A stretch of 64,000 nt of DNA from Sphingobacterium sp. LZ7M1. Its GTDB lineage: Bacteria > Bacteroidota > Bacteroidia > Sphingobacteriales > Sphingobacteriaceae. The stretch covers positions 2,542,001 to 2,606,000 of the forward strand of contig NZ_CP101134.1 in assembly GCF_024296865.1 (NCBI RefSeq), in the 5' to 3' direction. Position numbers and translations under genes: made by a program. Positions 36,582 to 45,914 of the stretch are shown in pieces. The notes under the pieces are model-generated. The model saw only the letters and a list, made by a program, of their open reading frames with translations. It was not told where the DNA came from and ran no database searches. Positions within the stretch are counted from its first letter, which is position 1. Every line of letters begins with the position of its first letter.

Positions 36582-39500
36582 CTAGTAAGCAATAGAATCC
36601 AATTGAAAGTTCATATCCTTCCAATTACTCATGGCAAATACCAAGTCAGCATCGGCTTGAACCTGTATGCTCTTCATCAGTTGCGATTTTATAGCTTTGG
36701 TAGCATCCATTACAGTAGCTTCAACAGATACCTCGGAGATCATCTTTGGGTTAGCAAATCGACAGAAGCTTAAGTCTGGTGCCAAGGTCATGTCCACATC
36801 TTCGGTTTCATGCAATTGCAATCCTTTTATGCTAATACTTCGGATTTCATTTTCAATGACCCTGGAAAAGGTCAGTCCCAATGGTTTATTCCTTTGGCTC
36901 TTTATCCTAATCTGTGTAGCATCTGCATTGACCATCAAGATATCACGTTCATCTTTCTTGGTTTCTATGTTTTCCAGCTTTATCATCGCTCCATCCGGCA
37001 TGATACTATTGTATGTATAGCTGCCATTTGCAGTGCCTTTGATATTACGGGTCAAGCTCTGTCCAAATGGCAACAGATAAGCTCCAGGGATAAGATAACA
37101 AGGATGACTGTTTGGAATATCACTATACAGCTTTCCATCAAAGTTTCCGGTCTTTCTACCTTCAGCATCGGTAACTTCAATATCCGCTGGGCTCAACAAA
37201 AAGTCTAAAATAAAAGTGCTCAGCCCAAAAGGTCCAGAAAACGGCATATCATGATCCGCCAGGTTATAGGCTCCATTGCTCATCATAGCTAAGGTAATTC
37301 CGTTACTTAAAGTAAAGCCTGCCTTCTTGTTGTAGCTATATCGCAATTCTCCGTCTTCTAGAGAAAAAGTTAGGAAACAATCTTCATTATCATGGTTATT
37401 GCAATCCCATACTTTGAGCTGCACGCCATCCAAACTATTAATCGTTGTTTTTCCATCAGCAGAAAGCTGGGCTCCGGGATGATTTTCAGGATATATAAAT
37501 TTATAAGGGAAGATACAATGTGAATCACTCAACTTATCAAAATAACCACTATCCCAAACCTCACCCGAAGGAACAAAAAACAGCAAAGGTGAATTATTTC
37601 GATCACATCCTTTCAGGAAGGTGGTTTCAATCTGCCTTATGGCAGTCTCAATATTCTTTCCTGCCCTTCTTCCACAATCGTGAAAATAAAGCAAAGATTC
37701 CTTGCTCAACAACTTGCCATGTATACCGGTGAGTTCAGTCATAATATCTGCCTGAGGAATGGTGGAGATATTCAGGTTTTCATTAAATAGGTTATCGGCA
37801 ACCTTGGCCGACATCGATGTACAAAATCCAGTAGCTAATCCACCATCTCCCTTCCCTTTCAGGAAGTAATAATAAAAGGCGTAAAATGCAGCGGTAAGGA
37901 TAGGATGTCCAAATATGGGATCGATCGTCTCATGCCAAACTTCTGAACTTCCAAAGGTTGCCTTAAAGGTATCCCAACTTGGCTTACCGATGTTAGGATT
38001 ATGGAATCCTAAATTGTTGTGACCATATTTAAAGCGAATTTCAAGTATCCCTTTCACCTTGGCAACACGGACATTACTGCGCATACCATCAGGATTCTGG
38101 ACCAGTAAGGATTTTTCAACTCCCACCTGCATTCCTTCATCGACTCCTACCATGGTAAAACTCAGTTTTGTTCCAGGGTTCGAAACCGTGGTAGGTAGAC
38201 TCTGACCATTGACCAAGATCGCTGCTCCATCCAAAAATGCCTTTCCTGTGACCTCCACCAAAGAACCCGGAATCAGTCCGTTTACAAACTCATCCAGTTG
38301 AGGTTTGATCCGAACAATAATGCGATTACTTTCCTTATTATCTAAGGCTCTCCTAAAAAATATCACCTTAGAGCCACCCTTGGCATCGGCCGGCATGGTC
38401 ACCTCCATTGTACCATCAGGGAGCAAGTTTTTCGACAAGGTTACAGTTCCATCATAAATAAAGGTATCAGCATTCGTAAAGACATTTCCTTTGAGGATTA
38501 TTTTATCGCCGGGAAAAATTTCATAGGTGCTTGCGGAAGTAATAAATGGCAAGGTCATCTGTTCGTCCCAATCAGCTTGTGTGAATTGAAAAAAATCATT
38601 TTCCCCATCCTGTCCATTATATTGCCCCAAAGGTCCATCATAACCACGTTGTCCTTTCGCTCCCGTATCACCAGCCCTCGCACCATGGCAATCCTCTCCA
38701 TTTCCCGGTCTGCCACCCTGTCCACCATCACCACCTTCAGCTCCGGGACCTCCAAAACCTGCCTGTCCACCTTGATTTTTCCATTTAAAACTTTGTTGGG
38801 TAACAGATTGTTCCAAAGTTCCTATAAGTACTCCGATGGAAATATTACCGGCATTTCCTCCCACCCCACCAATTCCTCCATTTCCACCGTTGCCACCGTC
38901 TCCACCACGGCCTCCATTCCCACCTTCACTATAGCAAGAACCCCAAAACCACGCTTTCCCAAATCGTCCACCCTCTCCATTGCCACCATTCCCACCGCGT
39001 TGTCCTTGGCCTCCTTGAATACCGTTTTCACCATTCAAATCTATATTTGGAAGATTCTTCAAATCCTTTACCCATAATTTTAAATTGGGTGCATTTCTAC
39101 CTGCCGCTCCATTTTGCCCAACCATACCATCTGCTCCTCGACCACCTTGCCGTCCGGTATGGTTATCATAGTCTCGACTCCGCGGTGAACGGTTATAATT
39201 CGGTAAACCATTCAAATAAGGATCATCCGTGCGTGCCGGGGTAAATCCACCTGGCCTTTTCCAAATAATCCACGCATCTGGCCCACAGATCAACTCTTCC
39301 GCATATATCGTTAAGGTCTCCACATCAGCTGAAACCTCCAAATGCACATTGGTTAAATCAATCTTTTTGGCAATGATGACCGTCTCCCTTTGCCCAATTA
39401 CAGATGGACCTCCCATGACCTGATAACCTTCCATCAAAGTAGGCCATAAAGAAGGGTTTATCGCTTCAAAGGTTTTCTTGAAATCGGTCTTGTTCTTTAA

Positions 39501-40562
39501 TTCTATTTTTCCATCCGTTTCCTTAAAAAGATCCTTCCATTTCATCCCGGTAGACTGTGGATTGGAAGCACCTAAATTTATACCTCTCCTTCTGTTTCCT
39601 CCTCGCCCCAGTATATTAGGTACTGTAGTTTTCTTGATATCAAAATGTTTGAAGCTCTTGGCATTCCCCAGTTTATTATTCAACATATCCACTTTGGAGG
39701 TAATGGTTGCCGAATTGAAGGCTTCTGACACAGACTCCCATCTAATCGAGTCTAAAAAAGATCTCTTTCTGCCAATCAATACATCGCCTGGCTTAATACT
39801 TTTACTCCCATCCAACTTCAAGGTACCCAAATCATCGATAGACTTAATCCCTAAGGACTGCATGACCTGCTTGATCCTTTTTAATTGACTTCTTCCTTCA
39901 TTAAAATCTATATGGACTAAAATATTTTGAATATCTAAAGCTGCTTTAATCTTTTGCGAAATGATGCCCACCTCTTTTGCCCTTTCCTGTAGCAAGCTTG
40001 AGCTAATCGCACCATTTTCCATTTCTATTTTAGCAATGCTCCCTTGGAAAGAATTGGCAGAACCATTAAAGGATCCCCCTAAACGGAATTGCTGTTTGCC
40101 CCAATTATTTATTTTGCCCATATTGGCATCAGTGGCCACGACTTTCCCGTTGACTTCCAATTCGGCCTTTCCATCGGCATATTTTAACACGCGAATGGTA
40201 CTAGCCCTGCCTGCTGGCATTGGTTCGGAACTCATTAAACTTTTCACGCCTTGATCACTTTCCATTTCTGTGATCAAATTTCCGTTAGGATCCAAATAAA
40301 GTGAGATCGGTTTCCCCTCACTCTCAAAAATCATCTGTTTATTTCCATTTACCTGATCTGGAGTTACCTCCAATGTCAAGGTAAATTCATTGAGCTGATC
40401 ATCCGGTATTTCTAATTCCATGTCCACGTGCGAATCGGAAAGCTTCATCGCCGTCCCTTCCAAACCAACTTCTCCCACCGTCTTCCAATTCAGATTTTTG
40501 AGCACTCCGGTATCAGGAAGTATCTGACCTTCCTTAACCTTAAATGAAAACAAGTTTTCCAT
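36582..40562 (-). CDS. Giant modular protein: LamG-like, Gly-rich, two IPT/TIG-like, cysteine-peptidase-like domains
   Basis: 1326 residues with no signal peptide or membrane helix; family not recognised. Residues about 35-185 look like a LamG/concanavalin fold (FTLTLEVTPDQVNG, RVLKYADGKAELEVNGKVV, FRLGGSFNGSANSFQGSIAK). About 465-655 is collagen-like Gly-rich sequence of GGxGxxG type (GNGGRGGDGGNGGNGGIGGV). About 670-845 holds two IPT/TIG-like beta-sandwiches (ITSASTYEIFPGDKIILKGN and DEFVNGLIPGSLVEVTGKAF). About 850-1080 has an ordered Cys913 (GLATGFCTSMSA), His about 1014 (SDSHCIFPYKF) and Asp/Asn about 1050 (LKVWDCNNHDNEDC), as in papain-like or C39-like peptidases; this is inference. The C-terminal 240 residues are unassigned. 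The membrane-protein gene at 40803 precedes it on the same strand. Confidence 0.75.
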   Translation of the reverse strand: MENLFSFKVKEGQILPDTGVLKNLNWKTVGEVGLEGTAMKLSDSHVDMELEIPDDQLNEFTLTLEVTPDQVNGNKQMIFESEGKPISLYLDPNGNLITEMESDQGVKSLMSSEPMPAGRASTIRVLKYADGKAELEVNGKVVATDANMGKINNWGKQQFRLGGSFNGSANSFQGSIAKIEMENGAISSSLLQERAKEVGIISQKIKAALDIQNILVHIDFNEGRSQLKRIKQVMQSLGIKSIDDLGTLKLDGSKSIKPGDVLIGRKRSFLDSIRWESVSEAFNSATITSKVDMLNNKLGNAKSFKHFDIKKTTVPNILGRGGNRRRGINLGASNPQSTGMKWKDLFKETDGKIELKNKTDFKKTFEAINPSLWPTLMEGYQVMGGPSVIGQRETVIIAKKIDLTNVHLEVSADVETLTIYAEELICGPDAWIIWKRPGGFTPARTDDPYLNGLPNYNRSPRSRDYDNHTGRQGGRGADGMVGQNGAAGRNAPNLKLWVKDLKNLPNIDLNGENGIQGGQGQRGGNGGNGEGGRFGKAWFWGSCYSEGGNGGRGGDGGNGGNGGIGGVGGNAGNISIGVLIGTLEQSVTQQSFKWKNQGGQAGFGGPGAEGGDGGQGGRPGNGEDCHGARAGDTGAKGQRGYDGPLGQYNGQDGENDFFQFTQADWDEQMTLPFITSASTYEIFPGDKIILKGNVFTNADTFIYDGTVTLSKNLLPDGTMEVTMPADAKGGSKVIFFRRALDNKESNRIIVRIKPQLDEFVNGLIPGSLVEVTGKAFLDGAAILVNGQSLPTTVSNPGTKLSFTMVGVDEGMQVGVEKSLLVQNPDGMRSNVRVAKVKGILEIRFKYGHNNLGFHNPNIGKPSWDTFKATFGSSEVWHETIDPIFGHPILTAAFYAFYYYFLKGKGDGGLATGFCTSMSAKVADNLFNENLNISTIPQADIMTELTGIHGKLLSKESLLYFHDCGRRAGKNIETAIRQIETTFLKGCDRNNSPLLFFVPSGEVWDSGYFDKLSDSHCIFPYKFIYPENHPGAQLSADGKTTINSLDGVQLKVWDCNNHDNEDCFLTFSLEDGELRYSYNKKAGFTLSNGITLAMMSNGAYNLADHDMPFSGPFGLSTFILDFLLSPADIEVTDAEGRKTGNFDGKLYSDIPNSHPCYLIPGAYLLPFGQSLTRNIKGTANGSYTYNSIMPDGAMIKLENIETKKDERDILMVNADATQIRIKSQRNKPLGLTFSRVIENEIRSISIKGLQLHETEDVDMTLAPDLSFCRFANPKMISEVSVEATVMDATKAIKSQLMKSIQVQADADLVFAMSNWKDMNFQLDSIAY

Positions 40563-40802
40563 GATAATTTTGTTTAAATTATAGAAAGAACCAAATTATC
40601 TATTGATAAAAATGGAACCTTAAAACTACTAGTTAAACAGTAGCAAAAGCTTGGTTATGAGTGAATAGCAACCGTAAATGAGTGAAGTAGCAAAAATACT
40701 TAGGGAAGTAGGCAACAAACTGAAGAACAGCATATTACCGGTTATAATTTATTAATAATCAAGAAGAAACTAATGAAAAGATTCAAGTAAATAAACATGA
40801 TT

Positions 40803-41924
40803 TTATTCCAACAAAACTACATCCTTTCGAGGCTTCAACAATAAAATACTTTCTTCATTCAAATTCATTTTCAACTCCTCATTTTCGTGCTTATCCAAAT
40901 GTTGGTATTGAAGTTTAAATTGTTTGCTATTATTTCCAAACCGCCATTCCATAATCTTGCATTTACAGGCTGCATTGTCCTGTGTATTTTTGATTTCCGA
41001 CAAACGTCCATCATCTGCCAGCTTTTTATATAGATTACGGATAGCAATGATTTCATCCCTATTCTCTGATTCAAAGCTCCAGGTAGCAGATAATGCAACC
41101 ATACTTCTATTCAAACTATCCATCCTTGCCAAGGAATGACTTGGCGATAGGACTTCCCCATTTTTCTTTCGCTTCACATAACTATGGATTGACACAACTG
41201 TCGGCGAATTGTAGACCATATGACCATAATGATTGATATTAGCTCCATGCCGAATAAATTCAAACCTCCCGTCATGGTACTTCACTTCCACGATATTGTT
41301 TACAAATTGACGAAATCGTCCCGGTTCATTGGATCTAGCTTGAGGTGCTCCAGTATAGTACAGCCAAATCCCAGATAAAGCCTTTATTTCAGCTGATGTA
41401 GGTTGGTAAGCAGTTTCAATATTCTTATTTCTGCCTAATTGAAGTACAGTAATTCCAAATATCAGGATAAGGACAAAACTCGATACAAGTAAGGTGATTA
41501 GCGTTTTAGGCTTCAGCCCCAAATTTCTTTGAAGCAAAGACCAGCGAGTAGCTGTTGCACATTGAAATTCTCGAATTGCTCCAGCCCCCTTGCCCGTCAG
41601 ATAAATTAAACATGCATCGATCAGATATGGTCGAGGCTTATTGACGATCCCAAAGTATGCATCTTTCAATTGACCACCGGTAATATCATATTTTCGATTA
41701 GGATAGCTAAGGTTAGGCTGCACATCTTCTTCATATTCCTCATGCAATAGGTCCGAGGAAGTATACGGCAATTGTTTACTGATTTCACTCAAGACCTTGG
41801 CCAATTTTACATAATTTTCCCGATTGGTATTTTTATTGATGATATTGCCTGTATCTTTTTCATACTTTTCAATTACCCGTTCAATTAATTCAATCAAATC
41901 CTCCTTGTTAGATAAAACCACCAT
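40803..41924 (-). CDS. Single-pass membrane protein with conserved cytoplasmic N-terminal domain
   Basis: 373 residues. Residues 1-130 are soluble and mostly helical, with a characteristic stretch LSYPNRKYDITGGQLKDAYF followed by GIVNKPRPYLIDACLIYLTG; I believe similar domains occur in other Bacteroidota but cannot name it. One helix (TLITLLVSSFVLILIFGITV, about 139-160) leads to a C-terminal domain of about 210 residues rich in beta and charged residues (GIWLYYTGAPQARSN, FRQFVNNIVEVKYHDGRFEF). No signal peptide. 240 nt upstream of the Gly-rich giant gene on the same strand, with no terminator seen between, so the pair may work together. Function unknown. Confidence 0.65.
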   Translation of the reverse strand: MVVLSNKEDLIELIERVIEKYEKDTGNIINKNTNRENYVKLAKVLSEISKQLPYTSSDLLHEEYEEDVQPNLSYPNRKYDITGGQLKDAYFGIVNKPRPYLIDACLIYLTGKGAGAIREFQCATATRWSLLQRNLGLKPKTLITLLVSSFVLILIFGITVLQLGRNKNIETAYQPTSAEIKALSGIWLYYTGAPQARSNEPGRFRQFVNNIVEVKYHDGRFEFIRHGANINHYGHMVYNSPTVVSIHSYVKRKKNGEVLSPSHSLARMDSLNRSMVALSATWSFESENRDEIIAIRNLYKKLADDGRLSEIKNTQDNAACKCKIMEWRFGNNSKQFKLQYQHLDKHENEELKMNLNEESILLLKPRKDVVLLE

Positions 41925-42137
41925 AATTTTTTTGATAATTAAGCCCTTAGTTCTTTCGGAAATATTTCGGAAAGCATTATACAGCTTTAGAAACCATTCC
42001 GAATTCCTTATCTCCTATTAATTCCTGAATAGATCACTAATTTGCAACCCAATTGTAAAGATAATTATTTTATCAATGATTAATTTTTTGTTGCTTAAAA
42101 TATATCTCCCTAGATAATCAATTAAAATAAATCTTAT

Positions 42138-43433
42138 ATGCTAAGTATTATTGGCTTGATAACAATCCTGGTAATTGTTATTCTTTTGATGGGTAAGCGA
42201 TTTTCTCCCATTGTCGTTCTGAGTATTGTCCCCCTTGCGGCTGCAATGCTGGCGGGGTTTTCCCAAAGTGAAATTGCAACCTTCTATACTGAAGGAATCA
42301 ATAAAGTTACTGGGATTGCTGTCATGTTTATTTTTGCGATCCTCTTTTTTGGGATATTGCAGGATATCGGGTTTTTCGACCCCCTTATAAATCTTGTTCT
42401 GAGAAAAACGGGTTCCAATCCGATAGCCATCACTTGCGGTACGGTAATAATAGCCGCTATAGCCCATATTGACGGGTCCGGAGCATCAACCTTCCTCTTA
42501 ACGATTCCTCCCTTGCTCCCTATCTATCAACGCCTAAAAATGAGCCCCCATTTGCTACTCCTCTTGGTTGGTTTAAGTGCTGGAGTCATGAACCTGATCC
42601 CTTGGGCAGGCCCAATGGGCCGAGCCGGCATTGTTCTGGAAATGGATCCCTTTGATTTATGGAAACCTTTGATTCCAATACAGATCATGGGCTTTTTATT
42701 GGTCCTGATGATGGGCTTTTATTTTGGTTGGCGAGAGAAAGTGAAGAACAATGGAAAGTTGGTTGATCTAACACTTGAAGAAGAAAACCCAGAAATAATG
42801 GAACATACAACACATATTGACAAAAAACATATTAAACCACTTTGGTTAAACAGTCTGATTGCTCTATTTATCTTTATATTATTGTTCTCTGGAATATTGC
42901 CACCGGGTTTAATATTTATGTTGGGCTGCAGTATCATTCTCTTCTTAAACTTTCCAAAAAAAGATCAACAGATGCAACGGATAAAAGCTCATGCCCCCAA
43001 TGCCTTATTAATGGCTTCCATAATTATTGTTGCAGGATCTTTTATGGGTATCCTCAGCGAAAGTGGTATGCTTGAATCCATTGCCAATGATCTCGTAAAA
43101 GTATTACCAAAACAGGCGGTTCCCAATCTACACTATATCATCGCCTTTCTCGGTGTTCCAATTGAACTCTTGCTCAGTACAGACGCGACCTATTTCGCTT
43201 TATTTCCTGTCATCGAACAGATCGTTTCGGAATATGGAGTCGATAGCAGCCGGGCAATACAATTTATGATGGTAGGAAATATTGTAGGTACATTTATTTG
43301 CCCTTTTGCTCCAGCTGTGTGGTTGGCAGTGGGATTAGCCAATGTGGAATTGGGAAAATATATTAAATATGCTTTCTTCTGGGTATGGGCTTTTGGCATC
43401 GTCTTATTGTTCATTATGTATTTATGGATGTAA
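42138..43433 (+). CDS. CitMHS-family citrate (metal-complex) symporter
   Basis: 431 residues, about 12 membrane helices. MLSIIGLITILVIVILLMGK starts it. Family signatures are GILQDIGFFDPLINLVLR, AAIAHIDGSGASTFLLTIPP (the DGSG substrate-site motif), GVMNLIPWAGPMGRAGIV and STDATYFALFPVIEQIVSEY. A charged cytoplasmic loop (REKVKNNGKLVDLTLEEENPE, about 198-232) separates the halves. It imports citrate, often as a divalent-metal complex, driven by protons. Divergent from the membrane protein at 40803; monocistronic. Confidence 0.93.
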   Translation: MLSIIGLITILVIVILLMGKRFSPIVVLSIVPLAAAMLAGFSQSEIATFYTEGINKVTGIAVMFIFAILFFGILQDIGFFDPLINLVLRKTGSNPIAITCGTVIIAAIAHIDGSGASTFLLTIPPLLPIYQRLKMSPHLLLLLVGLSAGVMNLIPWAGPMGRAGIVLEMDPFDLWKPLIPIQIMGFLLVLMMGFYFGWREKVKNNGKLVDLTLEEENPEIMEHTTHIDKKHIKPLWLNSLIALFIFILLFSGILPPGLIFMLGCSIILFLNFPKKDQQMQRIKAHAPNALLMASIIIVAGSFMGILSESGMLESIANDLVKVLPKQAVPNLHYIIAFLGVPIELLLSTDATYFALFPVIEQIVSEYGVDSSRAIQFMMVGNIVGTFICPFAPAVWLAVGLANVELGKYIKYAFFWVWAFGIVLLFIMYLWM

Positions 43434-43541
43434 TTCAGAAAAGGTTCAACATCATAATCCCATGATATAATACAAAAAATGGATCTTTATCGGTTTCTAA
43501 TCCGATATAGATCCATCCTAACGGCAATCCAAGAATACCTT

Positions 43542-44066
43542 TTATCCCACCCTCAATCCATATTTATTAATCATTTTATTCAACCAAGCATCTTTTTCTT
43601 CAAAAGTGGAAAGCGTACCTTCTTCATCATTTTGCTCCAAACTTTCTATGATTTCATCAACGTATTTCAAATCAAGCGCTTTGGCCACCTTACGGATTTC
43701 ATCGTCCTGCCATTCGTTTTCCCACCAAAAAGAAACCTCATCTAACCATACACCATCCCAGGTATAGGCATGTGGATTTTCTATTCCTAGCTCCAAATTA
43801 TAAAGAATAAATCCTGATCGCAAAACATCATAAGCCAATATCTCTAAACTATTGAATTGTAAAATTGGCATAAATCTTTCCACATGATAGATTTCTCGTC
43901 CTTCCTCACTTAATTCAAAAATCGAGTCAGCTTTATGATAATCATATTTCATCAATTCATCTATCTCCGGATCTGAAATATTCCCATTGAAAATTTCTGA
44001 AACTAATGCTGGTAATTTAAGCGATTTGATCAATTCTAAGGATTCCTTTTCCAATCTGTTTTCCAT
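43542..44066 (-). CDS. Cytoplasmic hypothetical protein, possibly SMI1/KNR4 (SUKH)-like
   Basis: 174 residues, acidic, no signal peptide. Pattern: helices at 8-45, then FELSEEGREIYHVERFMPIL and FNSLEILAYDVLRSGFILYN with LENPHAYTWDGVWLDEVSFW. This alternation is reminiscent of SMI1/KNR4-type immunity proteins, but the typical L-P-x-x-Y/W motif is not clear, so this is a weak guess. No toxin gene is next to it. It converges with the CitMHS gene. Confidence 0.55.
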   Translation of the reverse strand: MENRLEKESLELIKSLKLPALVSEIFNGNISDPEIDELMKYDYHKADSIFELSEEGREIYHVERFMPILQFNSLEILAYDVLRSGFILYNLELGIENPHAYTWDGVWLDEVSFWWENEWQDDEIRKVAKALDLKYVDEIIESLEQNDEEGTLSTFEEKDAWLNKMINKYGLRVG

Positions 44067-44244
44067 AGTAAACTAGCTAGTGTGTTAATATTAAATCGTT
44101 ATCAAGCATAAAATAATCATTTATGTTCAATTTATTGGATTTTAAGTAAATATTAACGCCAATCTCAGCGCGTGAATACGACTTCTTCCATCAAGATTAG
44201 CAAAATGCTAGGCAATTAAAAATACATTAAATTTTTAATAAACA

Positions 44245-44276
44245 TTTAACTAATAGGAAATATTAATATAATTTTG
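44245..44276 (+). promoter_or_regulatory. Promoter of the secreted protein gene at 44292
   Basis: TTTA (44245-44248), 20-nt spacer, TAATTTTG (44269-44276). It places the transcript start about 10 nt before the ATG at 44292 and excludes an upstream start codon that would fall in the -7 box. Confidence 0.65.
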
Positions 44277-44291
44277 CATAAACTTTTTGAA

Positions 44292-44852
44292 ATGAAACAT
44301 ATTCTTACCCTTATTTTATTCTTTATCTGTTCTTTAAACTATGCCCAAAATCTATCCCTTGAGCAAATTATTATGCTCAAAAAGATGCATGCCGACAAAA
44401 GCATAAATTATCTTCAAAAGAAAGATTGGAAAATAGTCAGCTTAACAAATGACAATAACAACACTTTAATTATCTTGAACTATACAGCATCCAATGCCTC
44501 CGAGTACCTGGCCAATAAAGTTGGAGGATTCGCCAAAAGCCACTTTACCAAGAAAAATGAAGAGACAAGAATCTATCTTTTAATCACGCCACAAAAAGTT
44601 ATAAAAAGTATCTCTATTGATATCTATAACCCTCAAATCTTTAAAAATTACCGTTTAAAATTAAAATCTAACAACTACTTTTTATCGGATAACTACTTTA
44701 GGGGGGATAAGATGATACAACTTTATAAGGGAAAATCTAGTGTGATCCAGACTGTGACAACAAAAGTGAGAATGGCTAACTATCAAAAAATTAATCTATG
44801 GAAATTCAGCATTCTGTCCAAGGATTACTACAACGAAAACTTTACAGACTAA
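44292..44852 (+). CDS. Secreted or periplasmic protein of unknown function
   Basis: 186 residues. Signal peptide MKHILTLILFFICSLNYAQ with a cleavable AQ-N end. The mature protein starts NLSLEQIIMLKKMHADKSIN, as in a family of Bacteroidota exported proteins without assigned function. Mixed alpha/beta, basic. I cannot name a domain. It stands between two minus-strand genes. Confidence 0.65.
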   Translation: MKHILTLILFFICSLNYAQNLSLEQIIMLKKMHADKSINYLQKKDWKIVSLTNDNNNTLIILNYTASNASEYLANKVGGFAKSHFTKKNEETRIYLLITPQKVIKSISIDIYNPQIFKNYRLKLKSNNYFLSDNYFRGDKMIQLYKGKSSVIQTVTTKVRMANYQKINLWKFSILSKDYYNENFTD

Positions 44853-44934
44853 AGTGATAAAAAATGGCCGTTTATTGCTAAACGACCATAACCTAATTAA
44901 TCTAATAATTATCTAAACTTAACTAACGCTTTTC

Positions 44935-45903
44935 TTAATACCCAATCACATCAATTTCAGCAAGATGAGTGGAAGCTTGATTGTTGAAATTGTCCTTAAT
45001 ATTGATCTTGATCTTTTTTAGGTATTGAGCTGGAACCGCAAATTTCTGCATCTCGATTTCTGTCCTTTCCATAACTTGATCAGCAGCTAGGGTTTTCCAA
45101 GTGGTTCCATCGGTGCTACCTAAAATATCAAAGGTTTTAAAGCCATTGGTATTATTCTGCCTCCTGGTCAAACCAATCTGAGTAACATACAGGTATTCCT
45201 TGAAATCAACCTCTACCCAATGTGGGAACTTAGGTTCACTGCCCTGCCATTGTGTATGCCAGAATGTATTGATGCTGTTATCAATCACAAATTTTACCTT
45301 ACCATTTGATTCTCCCTCACCTGTTAACTCTTCTGAATCTGCCTTAGCCTCCCATTTTGCTTTTGGAAGAACCTTCTCCACTACCGCTGCATAATAAAGA
45401 ATGGTTTTCCCAGTTGGGAAAAAGGAATATCCTTGATCATTCGTAGCCGTTAGTGCTAACATATATTCCTTGCTCAGATCAAACTTCTTAGGATTATAGG
45501 TCAATGTCAGATATTCAGAACTGGTCTTCCCCTTAGGGATCACGACAGACTCCTTATCGATATTGAAACTTCCTGCCGGAAATGGCAATAGCAACTCCTG
45601 TCCATTGATTTCACGGATCTTATTGACACTGTCCAAGGCTTTTTGGTCTTGGGCAAAGCTTACACGTAGATCTTCAGCTGGTAAACCTACCCCACCATAA
45701 TTAACCCTAAACTGGTCTTTTCTTTCATCGACCTGAGGAAAAAGCACAAGGTCTTGTCTACCATCAGTAGCCTTCTGTACATTTAATTTCGCTTCTTCTC
45801 GGGTATCGTTCAATTCTTCATAGGTTGGGATGTCTTCCTTACAGGAAACCATGGCCAATAACCCTATACAGATTGCAATAAATGATTTATTATTCTTTTT
45901 CAT
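44935..45903 (-). CDS. Surface lipoprotein with DUF1735-like and F5/8 type C (discoidin) domains
   Basis: About 322 residues from the ATG at 45903 (an ATG at 45912 adds three). Signal MKKNNKSFIAICIGLLAMVSC, lipobox MVSC. Residues about 25-170 resemble the DUF1735/BT_3987-type N-terminal domain (FRVNYGGVGLPAEDLRVSFA, VVIPKGKTSSEYLTLTYNPK). About 185-325 form an F5/8 type C carbohydrate-binding domain (NGKVKFVIDNSINTFWHTQW, HWVEVDFKEYLYVTQIGLTR, AEIDVIGY at the end). Third gene of the SusC-SusD set, so it probably helps bind glycan at the cell surface. Confidence 0.85.
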   Translation of the reverse strand: MKKNNKSFIAICIGLLAMVSCKEDIPTYEELNDTREEAKLNVQKATDGRQDLVLFPQVDERKDQFRVNYGGVGLPAEDLRVSFAQDQKALDSVNKIREINGQELLLPFPAGSFNIDKESVVIPKGKTSSEYLTLTYNPKKFDLSKEYMLALTATNDQGYSFFPTGKTILYYAAVVEKVLPKAKWEAKADSEELTGEGESNGKVKFVIDNSINTFWHTQWQGSEPKFPHWVEVDFKEYLYVTQIGLTRRQNNTNGFKTFDILGSTDGTTWKTLAADQVMERTEIEMQKFAVPAQYLKKIKINIKDNFNNQASTHLAEIDVIGY

Positions 45904-45914
45904 AAAATTCATGA

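Noticed and set aside
38577..39077. Long open frame opposite the Gly-rich region (166 codons)
   Set aside because: Gly codons read in reverse give few stops, so long antisense frames arise for free; the composition is Ser/Thr/Ile-rich with no family look.
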